A stretch of DNA of 64,000 bases from CAWELS01 sp964468205 (GCA_964468205.1 CAYXVG010000027.1:1-64000), one strand, 5' to 3'. Counted from the first letter of the stretch, positions 7,811 through 17,380 are shown. Notes: a model not told the origin generated them from the letters alone. Translations and numbers: made by a program.

Positions 7811-8809
7811 TTAAACCTCGGGGAACCCGTGCATCTTCCGGTAGATCTTGTTGTCAAACCGCTGCGTCGTCTTGAAATGCTCGAACCGTCCGTCGCCCGC
7901 GTCCGGTTCCGCTTTGTCCAGGATCCGGGACATCTCGGCATCCGACAGCGGCTGGAAACCCCGCGCCACCTTCACGTCCGCCATGATCTGCTCCACCGAC
8001 GTCCAGCCACGCACCACCGATGCGACTGGCTGGCTCAGGGCGTACCGCAGGCAGTCCTCCGGTGTCACTTTGCCGTACTCGCAGATCATGCCTTGGCCGC
8101 CGACGCCTCCGCCGCCCATGCTCTTCATCCCGATCACGCCCACGTCCATCGCCAGGCACAGCGGGACAATCTCGTTCACGAAGCTCCGGTAGAAGTGGTC
8201 CATCGGGTTGATCGGCATCTGCGAAGTCTCCCACTCATATGGCTTGTTCAGCATCTTCGCGTGGATGCGCGGATCCTTGTGCCCGGTGAAGCCGATGTGC
8301 CGAACCTTCCCGGCCTTCTTCGCCTCGATCGCCACCTTCAGGCCGCCGCGCTCGAAGACCCAATCCGGATCGTTGTCCCAGTTGATCTCGTGGAACTGCC
8401 AGAGATCGATGCGGTCGGTCTGCAAACGGCGCAGGCTGTCTTCCAGGCACTGCGTCGCGAACTTGGTATCGCGCCCGGAACACTTCGTCATCAGAAACAC
8501 CTTGTCCCGCTTGCCGCTGGCCAGCGCCTTCCCCATCACCTCCTCGGCTCCGCCGTCGCTGTAGGCCCAGGCGTTGTCGAAGAACGTCACGCCCTCGTCG
8601 ATTGCCGCGTGCATCATGCGAATGGCCAGCGCCTCGTCCTTGCTCGCCACCCCGCCGATGTGCCCGCCGCCCAGGCACAAAATCGAAACCTGCTCTCCCG
8701 TTTTGCCCAGCGTCCGGACCGGTACGCCCGCCCCCGGCTGCTGCGCCATCGCCTTCGCCGCCAGCGCGGCCGCGCTGGCCTGAAAGAACTTGCGTCTCGT
8801 GGTTTCCAT
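7811..8809 (-). CDS. Tat-exported aldo/keto reductase
   Basis: This is a 332-residue NAD(P)H-dependent oxidoreductase. The start at ATG 8809 is chosen because GGAGG lies 6 bases upstream and the protein then opens with METTRRKFFQ, a twin-arginine signal followed by an alanine-rich hydrophobic stretch. The aldo/keto reductase tetrad is visible: Asp and Tyr in DNAWAYSDG, Lys in FLMTKCSG, His in WQFHEINW. The cofactor-binding end is VVRGWTSVEQI. The Tat signal means it is folded with its cofactor before export, common for sugar dehydrogenases in this group. It is divergent from the sulfatase at 8844 and shares a 34-base promoter region. The substrate is probably a sugar or sugar derivative. Confidence 0.88.
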   Translation of the reverse strand: METTRRKFFQASAAALAAKAMAQQPGAGVPVRTLGKTGEQVSILCLGGGHIGGVASKDEALAIRMMHAAIDEGVTFFDNAWAYSDGGAEEVMGKALASGKRDKVFLMTKCSGRDTKFATQCLEDSLRRLQTDRIDLWQFHEINWDNDPDWVFERGGLKVAIEAKKAGKVRHIGFTGHKDPRIHAKMLNKPYEWETSQMPINPMDHFYRSFVNEIVPLCLAMDVGVIGMKSMGGGGVGGQGMICEYGKVTPEDCLRYALSQPVASVVRGWTSVEQIMADVKVARGFQPLSDAEMSRILDKAEPDAGDGRFEHFKTTQRFDNKIYRKMHGFPEV

Positions 8810-8826
8810 GCAATCCCTCCTTACGA

Positions 8827-8832
8827 TAGAAT
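8827..8832 (+). promoter_or_regulatory. Candidate -10 hexamer of sulfatase gene
   Basis: TAGAAT ends 11 bases before the ATG at 8844 inside a 34-base divergent gap, so both divergent promoters must be packed into or overlap this space. Confidence 0.35.
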
Positions 8833-8843
8833 CTACCCCAATC

Positions 8844-10256
8844 ATGACCTTCTCTGCGCTTTCGCGTTTCTGCCTCCTCCTCGGGCTGGCGTTCCTCGCC
8901 CTTTCCTGCTCCCCGGCTCCGCCAACCGAAGAATCCGCTTCGCGCCCCAATATCATTCTCATCATGGCCGACGACCTGGGCATGGAGACCCTCGGCGTCT
9001 ACGGCGGCGAGTCCTACGAAACACCGCACCTCGACGCCCTCGCCGCCTCCGGCATCCGCTTCACCCGCGCTTACGCCCAGCCGCTCTGCACACCCACCCG
9101 CGTGCAAATCATGACCGGCAAGTACAACCCCCGCAACTGGAAGGCGTTTGGCATTCTCGACCCCGAGGCGCGCACCTTCGGCCACCTGATGTCGGACGCC
9201 GGTTACGCCACGCTCATTTCCGGCAAGTGGCAGCTCCATAGCTACAACCCGCCGGACGTCGAGCCCGAATGGCGCGGCAAGGGCATGACCGGCGACCAGG
9301 CCGGCTTCGACGATTGGTTCCTCTGGCACGCCTACCACACCGAGGACAAAGGCTCCCGCTTCGCCGACCCCACCATCGCCGACAACGGTGTCGTGAAGGA
9401 ATACCCCGGCGAGTACGGCCCCGACCTGTACACCGCGCGAATCCTCGAATTCATCGAGAAGAATGCCGCCGGCCCATTCTTCGTCTACTACCCCATGGCC
9501 CTCACACACGGCCCCTTCAACCCGACCCCGCACTCCGGCGTATGGGAATCCGGGAACCGCCTGGAAAGCAACCAGAAGTACTTCGCCGACATGGTCGAGT
9601 ACATGGACGTCATCATCGGCCGCATCGTCGCCAAGCTCGAGGAGCTGAACCTGCGCGATGACACGCTGGTCCTCTTCTTCTCCGATAACGGCTCCCCCTG
9701 GACCATCGACTCGAAGATGAACGGCAAGACGGTCAGAGGCGGCAAGGGCTTTCATAACGAGGCCGGCGCCCGCATGCCGTTCATCGCCAGCATGCCCGGC
9801 ATGGTCCCGGCCGGCGTCGTGCTCGACGACCTGATTGACTCGACCGACTTCTACCCCACTCTCGCCGAACTCGCCGGCGTCGACATGGTGGCCGGAAACG
9901 TGATCGACGGCATCAGCTTCGCGCCGCAACTGCGCGGCGAGCCTGGCAACAAGCGCGAGTGGGTCTTCTTCCATCACGACCCCCGCCCCGGCTGGTCCAA
10001 GATGGACCGTCCGCTCGAACGCTGGGCCCAAGATCATAAGTACAAACTCTTCCACGACGGCAGCTTCTACACCGTCGCCCCGGACGCCCTCGAGGAAACC
10101 CTCATCCCGCCCGGCGAGATGACGCCGGAGATGAAGGCCGCCGCCGAAAAGCTGCAGAAAGTCCTCGACACCATTCCGAACCCGGGCCCCATGGTTCCCG
10201 ACGGTCACCCCGATTACTATTCCGGCAAGGAGATCGACCTCCGGCGCAACCCGTGA
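8844..10256 (+). CDS. Type I sulfatase, probable lipoprotein
   Basis: This 470-residue S1-family sulfatase has the formylglycine motif C82-T-P-T-R, which a formylglycine-generating enzyme must convert, and metal-binding Asp-Asp in IIL-IMADDLG. A later metal site is seen in LFFSDNGSPW. The leader ends in LALSC, a plausible lipobox at Cys22. The start at ATG 8844 was preferred over an upstream start at 8790, which would add non-signal sequence. It removes sulfate esters from carbohydrate. The stop overlaps the GTG start of a RhaT-like transporter (GTGA), so both are made from one transcript. No sulfatase-maturing enzyme is in the window. Confidence 0.92.
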   Translation: MTFSALSRFCLLLGLAFLALSCSPAPPTEESASRPNIILIMADDLGMETLGVYGGESYETPHLDALAASGIRFTRAYAQPLCTPTRVQIMTGKYNPRNWKAFGILDPEARTFGHLMSDAGYATLISGKWQLHSYNPPDVEPEWRGKGMTGDQAGFDDWFLWHAYHTEDKGSRFADPTIADNGVVKEYPGEYGPDLYTARILEFIEKNAAGPFFVYYPMALTHGPFNPTPHSGVWESGNRLESNQKYFADMVEYMDVIIGRIVAKLEELNLRDDTLVLFFSDNGSPWTIDSKMNGKTVRGGKGFHNEAGARMPFIASMPGMVPAGVVLDDLIDSTDFYPTLAELAGVDMVAGNVIDGISFAPQLRGEPGNKREWVFFHHDPRPGWSKMDRPLERWAQDHKYKLFHDGSFYTVAPDALEETLIPPGEMTPEMKAAAEKLQKVLDTIPNPGPMVPDGHPDYYSGKEIDLRRNP

Positions 10257-11263
10257 CTGCCGCCTTCCTCCTCGTCCTCTTCGCTGGCCTCATGAACGGC
10301 AGCTTCGCCGCGCCGATGAAAGGCGTTCGCGGATGGCGCTGGGAACACTCATGGCTCGTCTGGGCCTTCACCGGCTGCATCGTCTTCCCCCTGCTCGCCG
10401 CTGTTGCGACTGTCCCTCGCCTCCCCGCCGTCTACTCCGCCACCTCCGCGGAATCGATTGCTCTCGCCACTTTCTTCGGCTTTCTCTGGGGAGTGAGCGC
10501 GGTCCTCTTCGGACTCGCCGTCGACCGCCTCGGCGTCGCCCTCGGCTTCGGCGTCATCATCGGAATTAGCGCCGCTCTCGGCGCACTCGTGCCGCTGGTC
10601 TTCCAACACCCGGAGCAGATCGCCGCCCCGAAAGGAGCCGTCACTCTGGCCGGCGTCGCCGTGGTGGTCCTCGGAGTCGCCGCCTCCGCCGTGGCCGGCC
10701 GCATCCGGGAAACGCTGGCCACCCCCGGCCGCCGCGCCTCCTTCGGCGCCGGACTGCTGATCTGCCTCGCCAGCGCCCTCGGGGCGCCCGCCATCAACTT
10801 CGGCCTCGCCTTCGGCAGCGAGATTGTCGAGAGCGCTCGCCGCTTCGGCGCCGGCGAAACAAGCGCCATCAACGCCATCTGGCCGCTCGTCACCGGCGCC
10901 GGATTCCTTGCCAACGCCGCCTACTGCGGCTGGCTGATTCAACGCGGCTCCGCCTGGCAAGCTTTCCGCCGCGAGCGCCCGGCTGCCAACTGGCTGCTGG
11001 CTTCCACCATGGGACTCCTCTGGTTCGGCAGCAACCTCGTCTACGGCTACGGCAGCCAGGGACTGGGCGATCTCGGATTCGTCCTCGGCTGGCCGGTCTT
11101 CATGGGCGCCATCGTCCTCACCGCCAACGGCTGGGGCGCGGCCACCGGCGAGTGGCGCGGCGCGCCCCGCGCCGCGGTGCGGTGGATTTCCCTCGGCACG
11201 GCGCTCCTCCTCACCGGCGTCGCCCTCATCGCCCACGCTAGCAGGATATCTTCAGTACCATGA
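10253..11263 (+). CDS. RhaT-like L-rhamnose/H+ symporter
   Basis: This 336-residue inner-membrane protein has about ten hydrophobic segments and the RhaT-family N-terminus with FAAPMKGVRGWRWEHSW. The family belongs to the drug/metabolite transporter superfamily and imports 6-deoxyhexoses with protons. It starts at GTG 10253, overlapping the sulfatase stop, and ends in an ATGA overlap with the SDR gene, so it is the second gene of a coupled operon. A second, divergent copy lies at 14675. The exact substrate (rhamnose, fucose or a derivative) cannot be read from sequence. Confidence 0.85.
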   Translation: MTAAFLLVLFAGLMNGSFAAPMKGVRGWRWEHSWLVWAFTGCIVFPLLAAVATVPRLPAVYSATSAESIALATFFGFLWGVSAVLFGLAVDRLGVALGFGVIIGISAALGALVPLVFQHPEQIAAPKGAVTLAGVAVVVLGVAASAVAGRIRETLATPGRRASFGAGLLICLASALGAPAINFGLAFGSEIVESARRFGAGETSAINAIWPLVTGAGFLANAAYCGWLIQRGSAWQAFRRERPAANWLLASTMGLLWFGSNLVYGYGSQGLGDLGFVLGWPVFMGAIVLTANGWGAATGEWRGAPRAAVRWISLGTALLLTGVALIAHASRISSVP

Positions 11264-12057
11264 GCAATCGCATGGAAGCCAAGGTTTGCCTCATCTCCGG
11301 GACCACCGGCATCGCCGCCGCCACCGCGCATCTGGCCGCCGCCGCGGGCGCCCGCGTCTTCGCCGCCGGCATCGACCCGGAATCCGGCCACGACCTCGCC
11401 GATTCCATTCGGAGTACGGGCGGTGTCTGCGATTTCCATCAAGCCGACTTGACCGTCGCGGAATCCGCCGTGGCCGCGGTCAACGCCTGTGTCCGGATCC
11501 ACGGCCGCATCGACGCGCTCTTCAACGTCGTCGGAATGAGCGGCCGCCGTTTCGGCGACGGCCCCCTCCACGAATGCACCGAACCCGGCTGGGACAAGAC
11601 CCTCGACGTAAATCTGAAGACGATGTACTTGTTGACCCGGCCGGTCCTCAACCAGATGCTCGGGCAGCCGCTCGCAGGCAACGGCCTCCGCGGAACCATC
11701 CTCAACATGGGCAGCACAATCGCTTCCTCCCCCCAGCCCGATCACTTCGCCGCCCACGCCTACGCCGCCGCCAAGGGAGCCATCCACTCCCTCACCCTCA
11801 GCCTGGCCGCCTACTACGCCGCCCACAAGATCCGGGTGAACGCCGTCGCCCCGGGTCTCGTCAAAACGCCGATGAGCCACCGGGCGCAAACCAATCCGGA
11901 AATCCTCGACTTCGTCGAACACCGCCTCCAGAAGCTCTCCGGTGGCATCCTTGAAGCCGAAGAGGTCGCCAAGACGAGCCTCTTTCTGCTCAGCGACGAA
12001 TCCCGCCACGTCACCGGCCAGGTCTTCCACATCGACGGCGGCTGGAGCGTATCCTGA
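11260..12057 (+). CDS. SDR-family dehydrogenase
   Basis: This 265-residue classical short-chain dehydrogenase is cytoplasmic with no signal. The catalytic Tyr-x3-Lys is in HAYAAAKGAIHS, with Ser in NMGSTIASS. Two common motifs are altered: the glycine-rich loop reads SGTTGIAAATA, with Ala in place of the last Gly, and the usual NNAG reads NVVG. The C-terminus HVTGQVFHIDGGWSVS is typical. Its ATGA overlap with the RhaT-like gene suggests it oxidises the sugar brought in by that transporter, for example L-fucose or L-rhamnose dehydrogenase or a later keto-acid step. The substrate assignment is inference. Confidence 0.87.
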   Translation: MSNRMEAKVCLISGTTGIAAATAHLAAAAGARVFAAGIDPESGHDLADSIRSTGGVCDFHQADLTVAESAVAAVNACVRIHGRIDALFNVVGMSGRRFGDGPLHECTEPGWDKTLDVNLKTMYLLTRPVLNQMLGQPLAGNGLRGTILNMGSTIASSPQPDHFAAHAYAAAKGAIHSLTLSLAAYYAAHKIRVNAVAPGLVKTPMSHRAQTNPEILDFVEHRLQKLSGGILEAEEVAKTSLFLLSDESRHVTGQVFHIDGGWSVS

Positions 12058-12065
12058 AGTAAGCC

Positions 12066-13490
12066 ATGCCCCCCAAGACCTCCCGGCGCTCTCTTCTCAA
12101 GGCCGCGGGCCTCACCGCCGCCCCCGCCTTCGCCCAGCTTCCGAAACAGCCGAACATCCTCATGGTGCTCACCGACGATCACTCGGCCCCGCACCTCGGC
12201 TGCTACGGTGACCAAACGATCCGCACACCCAGGCTGGACCAGTTCGCCGCCGAAGGCATGCGCTTCGACCGCGCCTACACCACCGCCCCCCAGTGCGGCC
12301 CGTCGCGCGCCTCCATCATGACCGGCAAATCGCCGCAGCGCGTCCACATGACCCGGCTCGCCGCACCGCTGCCGCCGGAGCACGAAACCTTCTTCGAGGT
12401 CCTCCGGAAATTCAACTACTGGACCGGCGTCGGAGGCCGCTGGCATCACGCCGACGGGCGCAGCCGCCCCCGTCCCTGGGTGCAATCCGTCTACGAGAAG
12501 CACGACCTGCAGACCATGAAGAACCGCGTCGACTTCCTTGGTCTCGGCAATCAAAACGACGCGCTCGCGCACCTGCGCGCCTTCCTCGGCCAGAAGCCCA
12601 CGGCGAAACCCTTCGCCATGCAGATCAGCTTCAACGATCCGCACCGCCGGTGGGACGGCAACGAGTTCTCCGCCTCCTACAAGCCCGAGGAAATTCCGGT
12701 GCCGCGCTACCTGCCGGACCTCCCCGAGGTACGCGAGGACCTCACCCGTTACTACGGCGAAGTCACCCGCGCCGACGGCCTCTTCGGCCGGATCCTCGAT
12801 GAGCTCGACGCCCGCGGCCTCTCCGAAAACACCCTCGTCGTCTTCATGGGCGACAACGGCCACGCCCTGCCGCACGGCAAGGGCACTCTTTATCAACCCG
12901 GCTGGCTCGTCCCGCTGCTCGCCCGCTGGCCCGGCCGCATCAAACCGGGTTCCGCCACCGCCGAACTCGTCTCGGGAATCGACATGCCGGCGACCTTCTT
13001 CGCAGCCGCCGGCGTTCCGCGGCCTGACGGCTTGTGGGAGAGCAAGAATCTGCTGCCGCTGCTCGAGGGCCGTCCCTTCGAAGGCCGCGAACATGTCTTC
13101 GCCTGCCGCGGCTGGCACGACCACCTCGACCTCGCCCGCGCCGTCTGCACCCGCTCCCACTCGCTCATCTACAACTGCCGGCCGGAGGAGCCGGTGAAGC
13201 CGGTCGACTACGGCGGGAAACCCATCTGGGAGGCAATGGCGCGCGAGCACCGGGCCGGCCGCCTGGACCCCAGGTTCTCCAACGCCTACTTCAGCCCCCG
13301 CCGCCCCATCTACGAACTCTACGATCTCGAGCGGGATCCCAACGAATTCAACAACCTCGCCGGCCGCGCCGAATACCGTGACTCGCAGTTCCAACTCACC
13401 GCCGCCCTCGACGAATGGATGGAGGCGAATTATGACTTCCTCCCGCCTCCCTTCGTCCTCGGCCAGGAGATGGACGGAAGCCAGCTCTGA
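12066..13490 (+). CDS. Tat-exported type I sulfatase
   Basis: The 474-residue S1-family sulfatase opens with a twin-arginine signal (TSRRSLLKAAG) and cleavage near AFAQ. The formylglycine motif is C77-G-P-S-R, and the metal-binding Asp-Asp pair lies in VLTDDHSAPH. VVFMGDNGHALPHG supplies the second metal site. It begins 8 bases after the SDR stop, so it closes the four-gene operon sulfatase-RhaT-SDR-sulfatase. Sequence similarity to the first sulfatase is limited to the motifs, so the two probably cleave different sulfate esters on the same glycan. Confidence 0.92.
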   Translation: MPPKTSRRSLLKAAGLTAAPAFAQLPKQPNILMVLTDDHSAPHLGCYGDQTIRTPRLDQFAAEGMRFDRAYTTAPQCGPSRASIMTGKSPQRVHMTRLAAPLPPEHETFFEVLRKFNYWTGVGGRWHHADGRSRPRPWVQSVYEKHDLQTMKNRVDFLGLGNQNDALAHLRAFLGQKPTAKPFAMQISFNDPHRRWDGNEFSASYKPEEIPVPRYLPDLPEVREDLTRYYGEVTRADGLFGRILDELDARGLSENTLVVFMGDNGHALPHGKGTLYQPGWLVPLLARWPGRIKPGSATAELVSGIDMPATFFAAAGVPRPDGLWESKNLLPLLEGRPFEGREHVFACRGWHDHLDLARAVCTRSHSLIYNCRPEEPVKPVDYGGKPIWEAMAREHRAGRLDPRFSNAYFSPRRPIYELYDLERDPNEFNNLAGRAEYRDSQFQLTAALDEWMEANYDFLPPPFVLGQEMDGSQL

Positions 13491-13572
13491 CAATGCTGCA
13501 AGGCCCCCGAACCGGGCGCTATTGCGCCCCGGTCCGGGAGCGGCGGCGGTTCGCGGTTACCATGGTATTGGA

Positions 13573-14625
13573 ATGGCGCCCACTTCGAGTCCACCTTCCA
13601 ATTCGGCGCTGCGCTTGCTGCTGGGCGCGGCGGCCGTCGGTGTTCTTGTCCTCGTACTGAAGACCCTCTCGGCCGTGCTGATTCCATTCTTGCAGGCGGG
13701 ATTCGTCGCCATTCTTGCTTCCTACCCCGTCTCCTTCCTCGAACGGAAGCGCGTCCCGCGGGCGCTGGCCGCGATTGGAACCGTAGTCTGCCTGTTGGCG
13801 GTGATCGTTTTGATTGCCACGCTGCTCGCCACCGGTATCGCCCGCGCCGGTGCTGACCTGCCCCGCTACGAAGCCAGGATTGAACGCGCCGTGCTGAGCC
13901 TGCTCGCCTCGCTCGAGGAGTACGGGCTGGAAACGCCGCCCGGATACTTGCTCAGCCTCTTCGAACCCGGGGCGATTCTCAAACTCGCCGCCAACCTCGT
14001 CGGCCAGGTCGGGGGCAAGGCCGCGCAAATCTTCTTCGTGATGCTGATTGCGATCTACGCCCTGCTCGACGCCCCGCGCCTGCGGGAGCGAATGGACAGA
14101 GTCTTCGCCAACGATGACAAGCCGGTCCGGTCAGAGGGCTACGCCACCGTCATCTACCGGTACCTCATCATCAAGACCATCGTCAGCATCGGCACCGGCG
14201 GAACCGCCGGTCTGCTGCTGGCCCTGATCGGCGTCGACTACGCCCTCCTCTGGGGACTGCTCGCCTTCCTGCTGAACTACATCCCCCAGATCGGCTCCAT
14301 CATTGCCGCCCTCCTGCCGGTGCTCCTGGCGCTGATCATGATGGGGCCCCTCCACGCTGTGCTCACCCTCCTCGCCTTCCTGGTCGCGAATTTCATTTTC
14401 GGGAATGTCCTCGAGCCCAGGCTTCTCGGAGAACGCTTCGGCCTGCCCGTAACCCTCATCCTGTTCTCGCTGGCGCTCTGGGGATCGATCTTCGGGATCA
14501 CCGGTTTCTTCCTTGCCGTACCCCTCACCATGGCTGTGATCTTCGGCCTGGAGCGTTACCCGGAAGCTCGGCCGCTCGCCCACGTGCTCGGCGGCTCCAC
14601 CTTTGAGCTGGCGAAGAAAGTCTGA
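13573..14625 (+). CDS. AI-2E family membrane permease
   Basis: This 350-residue integral membrane protein has the layout of the AI-2E transporter family: two N-terminal membrane segments, a central soluble stretch (residues about 85-150), then five or six helices with FGNVLEPRLLGERFGLP near the end, a family signature. The start at ATG 13573 gives a normal length and a short polar N-terminus before the first helix. Members export or exchange diverse small molecules or ions, and most are not proven quorum-signal transporters. It lies between two sugar operons with 80-base and 50-base gaps and may be independent of them. Confidence 0.88.
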   Translation: MAPTSSPPSNSALRLLLGAAAVGVLVLVLKTLSAVLIPFLQAGFVAILASYPVSFLERKRVPRALAAIGTVVCLLAVIVLIATLLATGIARAGADLPRYEARIERAVLSLLASLEEYGLETPPGYLLSLFEPGAILKLAANLVGQVGGKAAQIFFVMLIAIYALLDAPRLRERMDRVFANDDKPVRSEGYATVIYRYLIIKTIVSIGTGGTAGLLLALIGVDYALLWGLLAFLLNYIPQIGSIIAALLPVLLALIMMGPLHAVLTLLAFLVANFIFGNVLEPRLLGERFGLPVTLILFSLALWGSIFGITGFFLAVPLTMAVIFGLERYPEARPLAHVLGGSTFELAKKV

Positions 14626-14674
14626 CGAACACCGGCTTCGGAGCTGATACACTAGGCGGCTTACACCACTGCCC

Positions 14675-15754
14675 ATGCCGCCCGATCCGTTCGCCGGCGT
14701 CGGACTCCACGCCATCGGAGCCCTCTCGTCCTCGAGTTGCTACACACCTCAGAAGAAGACGAAGAAGTGGGCCTGGGAGATCTACTGGATCTCGCAGGCT
14801 TCCTTCGCCTGGCTCATCCTGCCCGTGGCCGGAGCCTTCCTCACCGTTCCGCAATATCTGGAGGTCCTCGCCGCCGTGCCGCCGGACGTCTTGCTGCGGA
14901 CCTTCCTGCTTGGCGCCCTCTACGGCGTTGGCGGGCTCACCTTCGGGCTCGGCATCCGGTATATCGGCTTCTCGCTCAACTACGCGGTCGCCATCGGCAT
15001 CTCGGCCGCTCTCGGCACCCTGATGCCGCTCATCTGGGAACCCAACCGTGGCTTCGTCTGGGAGATGGCGGAGAAGTTCTCCACCCGCCCCGGGCTGGTG
15101 GTACTCGCCGGAATCCTTATCTCGTTCACCGGGATCCTCTTGTGCGGTTGGGCCGGCGCACTGCGGGAAAGCTCCGCGGCCAACGCCGGCTCGAGGTACA
15201 ACCTGAAGCTTGGCCTTCCCCTCGCCACCATGGCCGGCGTGCTGTCCGCCGTGTTCAACTTCGCCCTGCTCGCCGGCGCGCCGCTCGAAGCCGCCGCGGT
15301 GGAGGCCGGCGCAAATGAAATGCTCAAAATGAACGCCATCTACCCGTTCTCGAACGGTGGCGCCTGGGTCACCAACGCGCTCTGGTGCTTGATACTCATC
15401 GCCCGAAACCGCACCGGAGCCCAGTTCTTCAGGCTGCCCGGCGAAACCGGAAAGGGGCTGGCCTTTTATTACTCGATGGCCCTGCTCAGCGGCTCGCTTT
15501 GGTACTTCCAGTTCTTTTTCTACGGAATGGGCCACAGCTTCCTGGGCCGGCAGTTCGGCTTCACGAGCTGGGCGCTGCACATGGCGATGCTGATCCTTTT
15601 CAGCAACCTCTTCGGCTACCTCTTCCGCGAGTGGACCGGCGCCGGCACACGCTCCATCCGGGTTCTGCAAACCGGCATGTTCCTCATCATCCTGGCCTCG
15701 CTGATCATTACCCTCGGGAATTACCTGGGAAGTCTTAACGCCAGCGGTTTGTGA
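14675..15754 (+). CDS. Second RhaT-like deoxyhexose/H+ symporter
   Basis: The 359-residue membrane protein carries the RhaT N-terminal signature: histidine in GVGLHAIGALS, then YTPQKKTKKWAWEIYW, followed by about ten hydrophobic segments. It is closer to classical RhaT than the copy at 10253, whose N-terminus lacks the His and the double Lys. It sits 14 bases upstream of the GH29 fucosidase-like gene, so import of the released deoxy sugar is the natural reading. A TACACT hexamer 22 bases before the ATG could be the -10 box. Confidence 0.87.
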   Translation: MPPDPFAGVGLHAIGALSSSSCYTPQKKTKKWAWEIYWISQASFAWLILPVAGAFLTVPQYLEVLAAVPPDVLLRTFLLGALYGVGGLTFGLGIRYIGFSLNYAVAIGISAALGTLMPLIWEPNRGFVWEMAEKFSTRPGLVVLAGILISFTGILLCGWAGALRESSAANAGSRYNLKLGLPLATMAGVLSAVFNFALLAGAPLEAAAVEAGANEMLKMNAIYPFSNGGAWVTNALWCLILIARNRTGAQFFRLPGETGKGLAFYYSMALLSGSLWYFQFFFYGMGHSFLGRQFGFTSWALHMAMLILFSNLFGYLFREWTGAGTRSIRVLQTGMFLIILASLIITLGNYLGSLNASGL

Positions 15755-15767
15755 TCAAATAACGGCA

Positions 15768-17303
15768 ATGGAACGAAGTACTCCACTCGCCGCGCTGGCT
15801 TGCGCCGTCTTCTTCGCGGCCGGTTGCACCGTGCCATCTACTCAGGACGCCGATCCCGCCAGAAGCGCCGGGCCGTTCGAACCCACTTGGGAATCGCTGG
15901 CTAATTACCGCTGCCCAGACTGGTTCCGCGAAGCGAAGTTCGGCATCTACGCTCACTGGGGGCCCTACTCCGCCGCCAAGGGGACCGGCAACACCGACTG
16001 GTACTCGCGCAACATGTACCGCCCGGGACACCCGAATCACGCCTACCACGTGAAGACCTTCGGCCCTGTGCTAAATTTCGGATTCAAAGATCTGATTCCA
16101 CTGTTCACCGCGCCGGACTTCGATCCCGAAGCGTGGGCTTCTCTCTTCGTCGAGGCCGGCGCCCGCTTCGCCGGCCCGGTCGGCGAGCACGCCGACGGAT
16201 TCTCGATGTGGGACTCCCAGGTAAACTCGTGGAACGCTGCCGCCATGGGTCCTAAACGGGACGTGGTGGGAGAATTGGCAAAAGCTGTACGCGGCCAGGG
16301 ATTGAAGTTCGTCGTCAGCATGCACCACCAGTGGCTGTGGGGTTGGTACCCAACCTGGGACCCGGAGACCGACGCCGGCGATCCCGCCTATGCTTCGCTC
16401 TACGGGCCGCGATACCCGTCAACCGCACAGGGCAGGAGGCTGCCCAACGGCCGCTTCGCCAACCTGTCGGTCGACCCGATGCCATCCGGGGAATTCGAGC
16501 GCACGTGGCTCGCGAAGGTGAAGGAAGTGGTGGAGGGCTACGAACCGGACCTGCTCTACTTCGACTCGCGCATGGCGATCCTGTCCGAGCAGGTGCGCCA
16601 GGAGATGGCCGCCTTCTACTACAACCACGCGCGCGCCGCCGGGCAGGACGTCGTGCTCACCTATAAGCGCCCGGACATGATACTCGGTACGGCCACCAGC
16701 GACCTCGAGCGCGCCCGCATGCCCGACATCTTCCCCGAGCCGTGGCTCACCGACTCCTCCGTCGCGCGCAGCTCCTGGGCCTACGCGACCGACCTGGAGT
16801 ACTACACCGCCGACCGCCTGGTGGATGACCTGGTCGACATCGTCAGCAAGAACGGCTGCCTCCTGCTCAACGTGGCCCCGCATCCGGACGGGACAATTCC
16901 GGAGGAGCAGCAGCGCCTGCTGCGGAGTATCGGGGAGTGGCTCCGCCTGAATGGGGAGGCCATCTACGGAGCCCGTCCATGGTTCCGGTTCGGCGAAGGA
17001 CCCACCGAGACTCCCGTGGGCCACCTTTCGGACTTGAAGTTCGACGGTTTCACCGCCGAGGACATTCGCTTCACCACTCAGGGAGAGACGCTTTACGTCA
17101 TCGCTCTTGGATGGCCCCGCAACGGAAAACCGCTCGCCATCCGGTCGCTCGGCTCGGCCTGGTACCCGGACGAGATTACCGGCATCACGCTTCTCGGACA
17201 CTCCGAAGACCTGGATTGGCGCCGGGAACCCGGCCACCTAATCATCAACCTTCCCGCTTCACCGCCCGGCGAGAACGCCTTCGTTTTCCGGATCAGCCGA
17301 TGA
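15768..17303 (+). CDS. GH29 alpha-L-fucosidase-like lipoprotein
   Basis: This 511-residue protein has a clean lipobox (FFAAGC, Cys20). The catalytic barrel begins with WFREAKFGIYAHWGPYS, the GH29 hallmark, continues with KFVVSMHHQW, and has the likely nucleophile Asp in LLYFDSRM. The C-terminal 100 residues form a beta domain. GH29 enzymes release alpha-linked L-fucose and related sugars with retention. It follows a RhaT-like symporter by 14 bases and precedes an enolase-superfamily dehydratase, a plausible release-import-oxidation series. The acid/base residue cannot be assigned with confidence. Confidence 0.9.
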   Translation: MERSTPLAALACAVFFAAGCTVPSTQDADPARSAGPFEPTWESLANYRCPDWFREAKFGIYAHWGPYSAAKGTGNTDWYSRNMYRPGHPNHAYHVKTFGPVLNFGFKDLIPLFTAPDFDPEAWASLFVEAGARFAGPVGEHADGFSMWDSQVNSWNAAAMGPKRDVVGELAKAVRGQGLKFVVSMHHQWLWGWYPTWDPETDAGDPAYASLYGPRYPSTAQGRRLPNGRFANLSVDPMPSGEFERTWLAKVKEVVEGYEPDLLYFDSRMAILSEQVRQEMAAFYYNHARAAGQDVVLTYKRPDMILGTATSDLERARMPDIFPEPWLTDSSVARSSWAYATDLEYYTADRLVDDLVDIVSKNGCLLLNVAPHPDGTIPEEQQRLLRSIGEWLRLNGEAIYGARPWFRFGEGPTETPVGHLSDLKFDGFTAEDIRFTTQGETLYVIALGWPRNGKPLAIRSLGSAWYPDEITGITLLGHSEDLDWRREPGHLIINLPASPPGENAFVFRISR

Positions 17304-17363
17304 GCGCCCGCTCGGCACGCCCGCGCTCCAGTTCTGCTCCACCGGAACCGCGGCGCCCATTCA

Positions 17364-17374
17364 TGATATAAACT
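17364..17374 (+). promoter_or_regulatory. Candidate -10 region of enolase-superfamily gene
   Basis: GATATAAACT ends 6 bases before the ATG at 17381 in the 77-base gap after the fucosidase. No Shine-Dalgarno sequence is visible, so this may be a near-leaderless start. Confidence 0.35.
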
Positions 17375-17380
17375 TTCGGC

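Noticed and set aside
8235..10208. 657-codon minus-strand frame across the sulfatase and reductase genes
   Set aside because: It covers two strongly supported genes (one divergent, one out of frame) and encodes low-complexity sequence.
11814..13493. 559-codon minus-strand frame
   Set aside because: Antisense to the Tat sulfatase and the end of the SDR gene; it only reflects codon bias in GC-rich DNA.
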